Assembly (NCBI GenBank): GCA_947650285.1 | Contig: CANTFL010001170.1 | Coordinates: 1 to 64,000 of the forward strand | Length of the DNA: 64,000 nt | Source of the DNA: Hyaloperonospora brassicae | Lineage: Eukaryota; Oomycota; Peronosporomycetes; Peronosporales; Peronosporaceae | Direction: 5' to 3' | Part shown: piece by piece, positions 49,687 to 60,654 of the stretch | Layout: each line of letters opens with the position of its first letter | Numbering within the stretch: position 1 is the stretch's first letter | Notes under the pieces: model-generated | Seen by the model: only the letters and a program-made list of their open reading frames with translations | The model's database searches: none | Told to the model about the DNA's origin: nothing | Position numbers and translations under genes: made by a program

Positions 49687-51339
49687 ACGATCAAGGACGT
49701 TTAAGACAGATAATTTGGAAGAATCTTCGTTTGCGTATAAGGAAAAGAATGTGCTACCGCATGCATCCCGTGGAGCCGTTTACGACATCGATGTGGGTGG
49801 AGCAAATCCGATCGCTCAACGAGCGTGACCGGTCGCCACAAAATTTCGTGAGGAATCGGCGGATTGGATAAAAGGATTGTTGTCAGCCAGGATCATCCGG
49901 CCGTCGACGTCACCCTGGTATTCGCCAATCGTGATCGTCATCAAGAAAAACGGTGAAGATATTCGATTACGCATCAACTACAGACGGGTCAATCAACTCA
50001 CAAGATTTACGGTGTATCCTATGCCGCTGATAAGCGGGTTGTTGTATAAAGTGGGGAAGGCTATGTGGTATTGCTCTGTAGATATGGCAAGCGGTTATTG
50101 GGTGGTAGAGATGACGGAGCGGGCAAGATTGATCCCGACATTTATACGCCTTCAGATCCATTCGAAGGGCTCAAAATGCCTTCCGGGTTGAAAATGTCCC
50201 CAGATCTATCAACAGTTGATTCAAAATGTACTGTATGGAGTTCTTAAAAATCATAACTGGATCCGACGAAATCACTACCAGTTCAGGCAGATTCATTTGT
50301 GAATTACTAGAACTGCAAGATGAATTTACCGAAGGTGAACCAGATGGGGACCTAAGGCCGACAGTAACAGGGCGTAGATCCTACATCGACGACATATTGA
50401 CCCCGGCAAGATCATGGTCTTCTTTCTACAAAAAATTGGAGCGACTTCTGGAAATTTGCGATAAGTGGAATCTCTCGATTAGTCTTACGAAATGTTTTTA
50501 ACACGTCGAAGGGTGAATTACCTTGGACATCAACTTTCACTTGCGCGATTAGAAGCTCACCCGAAGGATCTTAAATCCTTGGTGAACATCCCATTCCCGC
50601 AAACCCTGCGTTAAATGCAATCGTTTTAAGGAAGCCTGAATTATTACAGTCGCTTCATCAAAGATTTCGCGACCCACGCATCAGTATTATATAAGTTGAA
50701 AGAAGCAGATTTCTGTGAGATCTTCCGTCAACATAGTTTAGAAGAATCAGCACTCAAGGTGGAGAAAGAACAGATTTCCGGTATTGCGGGTGGATCCACT
50801 GAAGCAGTGGATCAGGTACCAAATGATGGGGACGGAGTAGACAGCAAAGGCAGAACTCGCTGGGAGAAGGCCATGATCGCGGGTAAATGTTGAAGGCTAA
50901 TATCGCTGGGACCCCTATCCTTAAGCATTTTAATTCTGAGCGACCCCCCGTAATCGTGGTCTAAGCAAGCAAATGGGCAGTTTCTGCAGCTTTGTTGCAA
51001 TATCAAGATGACGTACATTGGCCGGTTATTTTCACAAGTCGCACATTGAAGTCAAAAGAGATCAACTACGGCATGGTAGAGAAAGAAGTGATGGCTTTCC
51101 TCCGGATCCTGGATTTGTGCTATGCCATGCTGGCTGGAAGGGATATCATAGTCTTGACCCGTTATTCCACTTTGGATTGGCCGTTGCAATCACCCGGATT
51201 TAATGGACGTTTGAGGAGATGGGTAGCGTTGCTATCCAACTGGACGCTAGAGATTCGAATTGTGATAAGTGGAAAGACGATTTTTTGGGGACGCTGGCTG
51301 CGAGAATCACGCCCCAAGAAGAAGTCGATGAAGTGCTAA
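49687..51339 (+). pseudogene. Decayed reverse transcriptase and first RNase H
   Basis: A 104-codon open piece at 49877-50191 carries the palm motifs (IIRPSTSPWYSPIVIVIKK, RLRINYRRVNQLT, YPMPLI) and the first catalytic aspartate in SVDMASGYW near 50080. The YIDD box is intact at 50382-50393 but in another frame. YLGHQLS and NYYSRFIKDFA near 50520-50680 lead to the first RNase H domain around 50960-51339 (FTSRTLKSKEINYGMVEKEV, LTRYSTL, GRLRRWVALLS), where the usual first catalytic aspartate position is already altered. At least six stops or frame changes separate these parts, so no functional polymerase is made. Confidence 0.9.
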
Positions 51340-51342
51340 TTG

Positions 51343-51903
51343 AAATCTCTCCTAAGAAACAACCAAGACGGACGATCAGCCTGCCACCCCCAGCGGTCGG
51401 AAAAGACGAACGACTGCTGGTAATTAGCTTTAATTGATCCTCTAGGAAAAGAAAGAAAAGTGGAGCTTTCAATATTATCGTAGAACAAGTTTCAGAGTGG
51501 AAGAGCCTGGCGACAGGGTCCTAATACACTTCGGATCCTACCGTAAATGAAGTTGAATATCGAATCTTGCTGCTGGGTTTCGGCCTGTTGAATGATCATA
51601 CCAGAGAGAGAGTCATCATTTGTGGAGATTTAAATCTGGTGTTCTGCCAAATGTGGACGAGAACGACTGAAAGGCGTCAGGATTACAGTCGTTGTGACTC
51701 AAGGATATGAAGAAACTACGATCGTGGACACTTCACGAACTCCTACATGTGAAAAGGAATTGGAATCAAAGTGAAGATCGGCTTGCGAGTGAAGCATTGC
51801 GAAATGAGAAAGGCAGGAGCGTCGCGACAGGGAAAGGTCAAGAAGGATTGACTACTCTCAATAGGCTGGATGAGTCGATAACTACCGGAAATACGGAGAA
51901 GTG
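51343..51903 (+). pseudogene. Second, archaeal-type RNase H domain (decayed)
   Basis: Downstream of the first RNase H is a second one. RLLVISF near 51413 precedes the first catalytic site, where aspartate is replaced by asparagine and then a stop. TVNEVEYRILLLGFGLL near 51540 keeps the catalytic glutamate, and VIICGDLNLV near 51613 keeps the next aspartate. The C-terminal part at 51707-51904 (WTLHELLHVKRNWNQSEDRLASEAL) resembles the domain's last motif. Acquisition of an additional archaeal-type RNase H is documented for some oomycete and plant LTR retrotransposons. It is thought to help remove the RNA strand during cDNA synthesis. Confidence 0.75.
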
Positions 51904-53345
51904 ATCTAGGTGCATCGATTACCAGATCCGCCGTACGAAGTCGTCAAGAACCACAGATGTTTCATGAAGACGTTGTATAGCGGATTTTGATCGAAAGTAT
52001 CAAGCAAGCACAAGACAAAAAAGTGTGGATCCATAATGTAAAGTTATATTTAACGGGGGATCTGACTACGTTGAGTGCAGCAGGGATAGAGACGACCGCT
52101 CTAAGCGCACCTGATTATGAGGTGGATCAAGGCGTATTGCATTTCTTCTGTCCCAGATCCACTCCAGTGGATGATCGTACTGGGCTGATGCGATTAGTGA
52201 TCCCGGAGCTGCTGCAGATGTATCTCTTACACAATTTCCACACAAGTGTGGAGAGTGTAAATCAAGGGATCGGCCAGACTTATTAGCGTATCCGATACCG
52301 TTTCCACTAGAGAGGTCAATACAGAAGTGTGCAAACGTTCATCATCGGGAATGTACAGATTGCGAGACTGGGAAAGGCACCCCAACTGTGGATGGCAAAT
52401 CGCCCAAGAATGTTTAAGCTTCTTCTCCTTTTCAGATTATAGCCATGGATCTCATTCCGTCTCTACCGAGGTCTTCCAAAGGCATTACGGAGCTGTTGTT
52501 TTGAGTGGATCTGTTCTCTAAATAGGTTATCGCTAAAGCAAACGGATCAAGACCCGCTCAGGCGATCACAGAGAATTATGAAGAGTGTTTGTTCAGGCTC
52601 TTGGCGCAATCAAAGTTTGTTCGCCATGATAGAGAGCCAGGGCAATGTCAGACTTTTTACGAGCCTTCAACAAGATCGCCGGACCAAAAAAGGGACCTAA
52701 GATGTCGGACAGACCGCAAGCTAATGGAACGGCAGAACGAATGGTCCAGACCTTAACGAGGTCGTTGAAGATGTATGTTACGTACGTGGATCATAGAGAT
52801 TGAGACGGGTACGCGGAGAGGCTGACCTTTGCGATCAATACTGCTCAATTTCAAGTGCGCGGCTATACGCCTTTTTACTTGATCCACGGTTGGGCTCCTC
52901 GATCCACCTTCGGAGCAGCTCTGCCCCTGGGTAGTACCAAGTTACGGGATCAAGATCCACGTAGATGGCGTTACAACATGCAACTACACTACAATATCAA
53001 CGTGCTAGAGATGAGGTCAAAGAACGTCTTAAGAGCGCAATACAGGATCTTGCCGATCGGCATAATGCGGATCTTGACCCTGCTGGTATAGAAATCGGAT
53101 CTAAAGTATTGCTGTACGAGGATCGGGTGAAAGAAGAATATGCTAGCAAATTGGCGCATATGTGTCATGGCCCTTTTCGAGTTGCTCGGATGTGCGGGGA
53201 GTGCGCGGTACGATTTGAATTTGACGGCACACCTTATATGATTTTCACTGTGGTGCATATCTCGAAGTTGAAAAAGGTGCAGACTTACCCCGATCGCCCC
53301 ACTAATGTGTTGAGAGTGACGATAGCGGATCGAGCTCACTTTTGA
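51904..53345 (+). pseudogene. Decayed integrase
   Basis: An open 99-codon piece at 51987-52286 covers the linker and the start of the zinc-binding domain (LLHNFHTS; the following histidine is lost, VNQG). The two zinc cysteines survive as ECTDCETGKG near 52345. The core shows all three catalytic residues in separate fragments: AMDLIPSLPRS near 52444, RHDREPG near 52622, and the glutamate of ANGTAERMVQT near 52725. YTPFYLIHGW follows near 52865. The best-preserved stretch is 52965-53345 (GIEIGSKVLLYEDRVKEEYASKL, GPFRVARM), the C-terminal DNA-binding region. Stops at about 52285, 52519 and 52801 disable it. Confidence 0.88.
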
Positions 53346-53612
53346 TGATGCTATCCTACCAGAAGATAGCTGAAAGAACGATCTTGAAGATTACGAATAC
53401 GAAGTGGAGAGTATAGCCGATGTGAGATTAGGTCAGAAAACCCGTTTCGGGCGAATTTATCGACAATTTTTCTGGTCTATCAAAAAGATTACAGAGATCT
53501 AGATTGGGTGGATGAAGCGGATGTTAATTGTGGCGCTATGCTGCTGGATTTCGATCGCAATTATGCTAGTAAAAATTGGTTCGAAGTGATGCAGTCTTAC
53601 AAGGAAGGATAG
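53346..53612 (+). pseudogene. Chromodomain-like C-terminus of pol
   Basis: Continues pol after the frame break at 53345. An acidic linker (YEYEVESIADVR, near 53400) is followed in a shifted frame by FLVYQKDYRDLDWVDEADVN at about 53470-53530 and a terminal VMQSYKEG ending at TAG 53610-53612. The pattern of an aromatic residue, then a tryptophan and a leucine-rich helix is chromodomain-like, as in the C-termini of many Gypsy integrases. It would guide insertion-site choice. Confidence 0.65.
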
Positions 53613-54649
53613 CTTAATTAACATTCATGTGATCGTTTAAGGTAGGGCGAATGTGTGCAGTATGGGTGCATAGAGATGATTGAAGAGATGTGAATATGTG
53701 AAGAGTGGCTGTATAGAGATGATGTAAGAATTTATCTTGAATGGTTGTGACGATCACGGTACATCTAACACCGGATCGCGGCCCAAAGACCTAAAATGGA
53801 AGTCACTTTTAATCGAAGATCGTGGAAAAAAACAGGGAATTTGTATTGACTACGTTGAAATGGAAAAGTCAAGACCACTGCGAAAAGAAAATTTCTATGA
53901 CAGACGCGAGAATGATGATCCAGGGTGCTGATCTAACGAACGTTGGTACTGGTTGCACAAAGGCTCGGCACTATTCAATATTGACAACGCCGAAGCCAGA
54001 TTCGGGATGCCCATACTCTTAAATTCTTGACCAGGATACCTAGAACGTCTTGTCCTTGGACCAGGGAATTGCATGAAGAACGGATTTAGCAAGATGTCGG
54101 GATCGCAATGCCCGAGGTTCATTCCTTGTAAGAAGACTTAGAGAAGGGACTTCCAACGAGGCCTAGCGTGAGATCTTCGATTCTCGTGCTGACGGACGAA
54201 ACGAGTGAGATCAAAATCACCCTGTCGCTGCCTGAAAGGTATATGCACCATATGAGTGGATTCCCTCAAATATAAACGAGATCGATAAGATGGGAATCTT
54301 CGTAATGTACCAAGGCTCTTGGGCGTAGAGCGTTCATATCTGTACAACTTGACTAAGCGAGTCTACCATTCACCTACGGATGGTACCTGATCCGGATCTT
54401 GATCCTCCAGGAATAGACATCCTTTTGGTCTGGAGAAATTTTGAATAAACATGTCCAAATTAAGCTCGGAGAGACAAATCAAGCCAACTCACCTGGCTGA
54501 CCACGGCGAAATTTGGACTCTGGACCGAGGAACACGTTCGCGATATCCGGGGATCCCCTGGCTCCGAGTGATATCTAAGGAAGATAGATTATCATACTCC
54601 TAGATAGACAGACTAGCATTTACCGTGTCACGATACTCGTCGGTCACGC
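53613..54649. other. Spacer between pol and the antisense ORF
   Basis: About 1 kb inside the element without a recognised product. It begins with short imperfect repeats of TAGAGATGAT and GAGATGTGAATATGTGAAGAG (53640-53730). Several 60-75 codon ORFs on both strands at 53737-54347 are unassigned. It may contain the element's polypurine tract relatives or the 3' end of the antisense gene, but neither could be located. Confidence 0.5.
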
Positions 54650-56326
54650 TGATAGCTCCCTCTGAATCGCTAGAAACTTCTCCAAATAGATTCACCTTAG
54701 AAACCTTTTTAAGAACTCCAGAATATAGTGAACTAGAATGTGTTGGATCCGGGAGAGATGGAAGAGGTCGGACTCATGAATTATACAACAATGGTCAATC
54801 TTGACGTTGTGGAGATTGCAGGAGTAACCGCTAATCGCCGGGCCGAAGAACGAGACCGCGATAGATAGATTAACGTCTCAGATCCAGACGATCTAATAGA
54901 GTCCTCGCTGTCCTTCGACGCCGGTATACGCACCTCCTGCTTGCCGCGGGATGGAGGTCGCCGCGGCGTTTCTTGTAGGTGCTTAGTGTATCCAACAGAA
55001 GCTGGATAGAGCTGAAGCTTTGCCTATGGACGCTTGGTGGATCCGACGATCGCTGGATCTGACAGGTTCCCTTCTACGACGGCTTGCTGGATCCGGAGGA
55101 TGGAAGATCCGGCGTTGTCCCTGCCTGAAGACGTATAGTGGATCTGCTTGAAGCCGGATCCGATGAATTTTCTTTCGGGACACGCTTGGCGGATTCGACA
55201 GCCGACGTATCTGGTTGAATTCCCCTACGGGTTCGCTTGGTAGAAGTAGGCGTGAGTAGATCCGTCGGGACTCTCCCTCGGGCGCGTTTACCGGATCGAG
55301 TGGTCGGACCTGGAGCTACACCAGCTGTCGCAACCGGTAGATCTGCTGATGGAGGTGGAAGATTTTGGGATGCTAGGCTGGCGACGGAGTCACGGATCGC
55401 ATATCGGTCGCAAATCGCTCGAGCCCGCTCAATCTTCAGACATCCGACAAATTATTGATATCAAGTAGGTTCCTTGTTCTGGATCGAACGTTTCTTCAAA
55501 AGCTCAGCAGCGACAGAACGTTGGCGCCGAAGCTCAGCTGCGACAGAGCCATGGTCGTCACGAAAAAATTGTATTTGATCCTCCAAGATCCGCGTCCGCT
55601 GTTGGTAAAAATCTTGCAACCGGCTAATTTCTTGTTGCTCATGGGAGCAGCTCTTCTTGTACCTGGAAGCTTTATGTCGCTGGTGGCGGAGGTCAGCGGC
55701 TTCAGACTGGTAGTGTACACCCAACTTAGCTGTAGCGAAATCTAAATCTTTCTGCGTCGATGCCAGCCGCCGTTAGAGGCTGTCTTGGATCATGTGCCGT
55801 TCGAACTTTGCCTTGTGGAGCGCGGTTTGAGATGCTTGATCTCTTCGGCCTGATTATGGCGCGAAATAAATCATGATGGTAGTCGTCACGCTTCCGACCC
55901 GCCTCCAGGTAATCTTGACGCAACTGATCGTATTGTTTTTGGACGGAAATCACAAATGGAGTCGCGGACGAATGCAGACCTCGCATAAGCTTCTCGAGCT
56001 GGTCCTTGCGGGTCCTTCCATCTCACAAACGTGTTTTCAGTAATCGTTTTCTGGGTGTCGATCTGATCGGACAAGCAGGCGAACAGATCCTACACATCCT
56101 GCCGACTTGGACCCGCGACTGGATCAATACGCGAGTCGGGAACGAAGACTTCGGGATCCACCTTTGCCGTATGATACCTGGAAGGATTCGGCGACCTCGG
56201 AGGGGAGACCGGAGCATTAAGGATTGTCTCATCCGCCTGTACAACATCTGGCGAGTCAGGATCCGTCGACCTTATATTGAAGGTCAGTAGGTCCGAGAGG
56301 AGGGCCAACGTGTAGGGCGGATCCAT
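54650..56326 (-). pseudogene. Antisense ORF between pol and the 3' LTR (decayed)
   Basis: Runs opposite to gag-pol from a likely start at 56326 (MDPPYTLALLSDLL). Next come a Pro/Ser/Asp-rich N-terminus ending in VAGPSRQDV (to 56090), a long Arg/Glu/Gln-rich coiled-coil-like stretch broken into pieces (55461-55986, e.g. EQQEISRLQDFYQQRTRILE), and a Ser/Pro/basic stretch at about 55080-55410 with nuclear-localisation-like clusters (SGKRARGR, TKRTRR). It ends in a Ser/Asp/Glu-rich tail near 54850-54920. Several frameshifts and a stop near 55078 break it; the 3' end is uncertain. I recognise the same layout from Phytophthora Gypsy elements, but its function is unknown. Antisense ORFs at this position are also known in some plant Gypsy families. 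Confidence 0.65.
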
Positions 56327-56465
56327 TACAGTTAAAGCCGAATACTCCAAGGCAGATCTCTGCTTCGAATAAAGAGTAACCGAAAGGTGGATTATGCCAA
56401 TAAGCTACGGACTGAGAATACAGATAGACTAACACTGTCGGTCAGCTAAATGTACAGTGGACGAT

Positions 56466-57385
56466 TGTGGAAAAGCGAATCAGAAAATAAAGAAAAGCTG
56501 AAGGAGGATTACCAATAGACTCCGATCAAGCACGAATTGGATGGGTGGATCACAACTGCCAGACCTGACCCATTACATGATCCGGTCTGAGGAGGAAACC
56601 AATTTGAGAGGTGATCCAGTTGGGAGTGGATGCAGGATCCGGACCAAGAGAGGATCAAGGACCACGATCAAAGGATCCGGGATCCGGATCCTAGCCAAGG
56701 TGGATCCGGATCAAGAGTAGGTTACAGGATCCAGATCCAAGTCAGCGGAAGGGGATAAATCAAGGGACCAACGGTGTGCAAGTGACAGGGGTGCTTCACT
56801 GGCGACACGTGACAAGTACCTTCTGTATAGATAGGCTATATCCTAGGTTAAGCAGAATGGTTGGCTAGCATTAAACAGAGTTCAATTTACTTCAAAAGAC
56901 ACGCGTCGCTTCTTCCGGGCAGGATCTTCGGCCTCCCGACGATCAAGAACCACGCTCCGTCTACCCAAGTGTCGCACCTGGATTGTTTGGCCAGGTGCAT
57001 ACGAGGACTCTCACAAACAACAAGCCAACTTCGATAGGACGCAGCAAGAACTCAAGGGGGTCAAGATCGCGAGACGGCCCAAGTGGTCAGGAGTTCAAGC
57101 AAATCAAGATCTACATTTGGAAAGGGCGATCTCAACGAGATCCGGGTATCTCATATCAAGTGCCCCAAGTAACCAGTGATCAAGTGAGGATTTCTACGCG
57201 ATCACCCCATCCTTAACCACGGTCGAGCTAGGCATCGACACTAGTCCACCGAGAAGAGTACAAATTGCCCTTCCGACGGGTACACAAGGTGAGGAAGAAA
57301 TCAAGTACGGACACGGAGTACCCCCCACCGATAGTCGATCGTCTGGGCACCTGTGAAGAGGCGGGATCACAATTTTGTGAACCCC
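56466..57385 (+). repeat. 3' LTR
   Basis: Copy of 45779-46697, one base longer because of an extra C at about 57323. Five of the 11 differences, all transitions, fall in the first 21 bases; only six are in the remaining 900 bp. No strong polypurine tract precedes it and no target duplication matches the 5' flank. Confidence 0.93.
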
Positions 57386-59608
57386 GTTCCACCACAGGAA
57401 CCAGATCTCCAATTGGCTTGTTAATATCATCAAGGCATATGAAGGGCAAGATCCACGTGAATAATAGAAGACTTATAATTTCTAATCATTTGACCGCATA
57501 TACTTATTGCAGAAATAGTAGCATGTCGATCGAATAATTTAGATACAAGAGATCGCGAGATCACCGCAAGCTATTGGCCGCCATCAGAGGTCACACGACA
57601 AGATATATAAGAAAGTATAGGTCGATCAAAAAAGGTAGCCTAAGATGAAAAGCACTGTATATATCCATTGAAGATAGACTTGATTGAATATGTGCAGTTA
57701 ATATCCGCTAACGAGGTAAATTCGTGGTCCATAATTGTTACTACACACGACGTCAATAAAAGCAAGTTGTAATTTTGTGACTTTAATCGACAATATAGTT
57801 GGAATCTCACACCTCGATGGTTCGTCCAGTTGTACCAAATTATCGCGATATGATTGTTTTGTAATTTCATTTTTTATCAGAGTTGTGATTTGAGATGGGC
57901 CACCAAGAATTTGGCCATACTTATCAGCGACATTCAATCAATTGCCACATTACGAGTTTGAACCACATTGTTCAGCGCTACACACACGTGTGTGCAGTTT
58001 CCATTATTATGAAAAGGGACCACCGAAGTTGAGTTATTTCACCAGAGAATTCGCAAGCAATATATTGCGTACAAATTGATGCTATCGCTATAGATAAAAT
58101 TACCGTGTTGCTAAGTTCGTACACAAAAAGTGCTATTTTGTTGTCAGGGTTAATTTTTCATAGTATGCGATCGCGAAGACACGTTTCTTATAGACTACTT
58201 ATAACACATACGATGAATGTACCGAACGCGTTTTTCTACGATTCGACTCTAGCATAACAATACGTCATGACGGTACACCAGGATCTTGTCGGTCTTCTAA
58301 GGATAATTCATTCGAGTTGTCAGCCAATTTTTCGAAAGACAATATGTCGTGTTGAGTTATCGACAGAAAATTAGTAAAATGTGAACGAGAACGCTATAAA
58401 TCATAGATCTATGAAACAAAGCAAATTAGCAGAATTGGGAAGATCATGATAAGCGGTTGACTTCCGCTATCGATCTGCTTACGGTCGGTTCTGTGTATTT
58501 TAGCTGGTATTCTTTACTAGCGTCTGATAGCAGCATCATGTTTTTTATGCACATTATTGCCATCCCGAAGCGATAAACTCGCAATCGGGATTCACTACGG
58601 TGTTGTATTCATACCAAGAGGCTTTGAATTGCAATCATGACCGGACTATCAGCTGAATGTCGATATAGAAGAGCACAAGGTGAATGTGTATCATAGATTC
58701 TGATCTGTTAAAATATGTAAGGATATTTACGCTGAATTGATAACGACTCCACCGCAATACGTTATAGCTTATTATGTTTTTATGATAAAGCGTTGTATTA
58801 TGTTCGTAAATATGATTCGTTTCCTCCTATAAATGAGAAAGTTCTCGGCTCCTGTGAGCTATTTGGTGGACTTTGGACGGTCGGAAACTCGTCTTCTTAT
58901 CCATTGCTTAAGTATCACAATCGATACACCTACGTAAATATGAAATACAAATCCTTACTTATTCTGTAATGGATGTGACTAGCACAGAAAAGTTTGTCGC
59001 ATATGTGGTATGGAAATCTTGAGTTGCTGAGATATGAGGCCACTGAAGTACAACCTAGTTAAGCGGGTAAACCCCACTGATTGCTTTGTGAAGTTCATAT
59101 GACAATCCCAAAAGTAAAATTCTACCAGTCCTGGTCGAGCGAAACGTATGTTGACAGACGACATTTCAGATCGCTTGGATTTCGATGACGCTATAATGAC
59201 GGATAGGTTTCTACATCAGGCACCTAGTTATGGGTGAGATTAAAGTGTACATCATCGTGGACGTGCCATCCGATCGCTCGATCGGGTACGGTCGTATGAT
59301 TGAAAGTTTTTTGTCCATGAAAACGAACACGCTATAGAGACACAAGCCGATGAAGCAGATACAATATATGAAGCCTTATTACAGGCGTATAAACGTCACC
59401 GGATAAAGTTGGTATTTTTCGGGAGAGGCTAAATTCACCTGGCATTATTGCTAAATACACTACGCGCTTATCCATTAGAGTTAATGTATATATGGCAACA
59501 GTTGTATCACATTGATGCCATGTCCATTAAAATATTATAGGATAATATAAGCAGAAATACATCTGTAACATAGCCACATCAATTTAAAAAGAGATCATTC
59601 GTTGTCTT
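57386..59608. other. Region without a recognised gene
   Basis: AT-rich. A few overlapping minus-strand ORFs of under 80 codons (57640-57937) have no identifiable motif. GATC density drops sharply at the LTR boundary. Nothing else seen. Confidence 0.6.
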
Positions 59609-60434
59609 ACGCATGATGATGAGCTCTTCATCCACCTCCACTAGTGCTGCTGCCACTGCTACAATTGTTAATGCTGATGCTAATTCTGTCGTCGCTGACA
59701 ACCAGGTTAAGTTTTAAGTTGATGCTGGCCCTATGACTCCCGCCGCTGATATATCATGGATCTGAAAAGAGTCTTTACCGGTCGGGTCTTTTGACAGTCA
59801 AAAGACGGCTGTAGAGGATTTGAAGCGGTTCGCCGTACGCTAAGGCGTTGCTATTAGTGTATCCCGCAGGTGTTCGATTGGTCCCAAGCGCAGTTTCCTT
59901 ACATGTTCACAGGAAATACATTATAGGAGATTCCACAGTCGGGACGCGTCAGTGCGATATCGCGGAGCAAAAAAGTCGGCTATTCATACGAGCTCGTGAT
60001 CATGTATGACAAGCACGCCCTCGAAGAAAATTCCTGGTCAACGTTTTCAGTGGACAACTGATACACCGGTTACTCTCGTTGTATCAGCAAGACCATGCTT
60101 CTAGCGCTACCGGCGGCGCGACGTGCGACGAGAGAAACTGAAGATAGTAATTCTAGGGTCGTTCAAATGCATCAAGATGGAGCCACTTCACGGTTATGTG
60201 TGCGTGTCGAAGTCATATACAGCAGGTCATCATTTTTTTGTCTGTATGTGACTATTATAGGTTATTGTTAACCAGTAGAAGGAAGTGGGTGTCCTTTTAA
60301 ATGCCAAAGATGTCCACAGTATCGTTTAAAAGGCAAACAGAACGGCACTTGGTGGAAAATTACACACGGAAGCTCTGCTGCAGCACTTGAAGGACCAGAA
60401 CAATTTATCTACGGTTGCAGTGTCAAGCCGCGGG
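59609..60434 (+). pseudogene. Possible remnant of a transposase DNA-binding domain
   Basis: Begins with a Ser/Thr/Ala-rich stretch from ATG near 59612 (SSSSTSTSAAATAT). Next, with stops, come FDSQKTAVEDLKRFAV near 59790 and, in another frame, GCPFKCQRCPQYRLKGKQNGT near 60290. A helix of the form F-x-S-x-x-x-A-x-x-x-L-x-x-F-A followed later by a C-P-F motif resembles the FAR1/WRKY-like zinc module at the N-terminus of some Mutator-type transposases. No DDE core is visible downstream. GC content is higher than in the flanks, which supports a once-coding origin, but the assignment is tentative. Confidence 0.25.
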
Positions 60435-60435
60435 T

Positions 60436-60624
60436 GCATTTTTGATTATCCTATTCTGTAATCAATTTGGAAAAGCATGGCCTGGCTCCGTTACGGATGC
60501 ATTTTTGATTATCCTATTCTGTAATCAATTTGGAAAAGCATGGCCTGGCTCCGTTACGGATGCATTTCTGATCAGCTTATCCTGTAATATTCGAATTGAC
60601 GTGGCCTGGCTGCGTCACCATTGT
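60436..60624 (+). repeat. 63-bp tandem repeat, three copies, in frame
   Basis: Copies at 60436-60498 and 60499-60561 are identical; the third, 60562-60624, is clearly diverged. Because 63 is a multiple of three, a small ORF (60415-60654, 79 codons) reads the same 21-residue unit (CNQFGKAWPGSV within it) twice and a variant once. Exact identity of two copies next to a diverged third points to a recent duplication in an older sequence. Whether the ORF is expressed is unknown. Confidence 0.85.
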
Positions 60625-60654
60625 TGCCATATAAACATAAAGTCCAATGAATAG

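Larger units (their letters stand above)
45779..57385 (+). mobile_element. Ty3/Gypsy retrotransposon with near-identical LTRs, dual RNase H and antisense ORF
   Basis: An 11.6-kb element: LTR 45779-46697, gag, broken pol (RT, RNase H, archaeal-type RNase H, integrase, chromodomain-like C-terminus), a spacer, an antisense ORF, and LTR 56466-57385. The LTRs begin with TGTGG and differ at only 11 positions across about 920 bp. The interior carries dozens of stops and frameshifts and appears to lack the protease core. The organisation (Gypsy pol with a second RNase H and an antisense ORF before the 3' LTR) matches a family I recognise from Phytophthora genomes. I see no target-site duplication. 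The element is strikingly rich in GATC compared with its flanks. Because the LTRs are young and the coding region is dead, it was probably copied using proteins supplied by an intact relative. Confidence 0.93.

Noticed and set aside
45774..57390. Target-site duplication for the LTR retrotransposon
   Set aside because: The bases before the 5' LTR (GGGGT) and after the 3' LTR (GTTCC) do not match with any reasonable choice of LTR ends.
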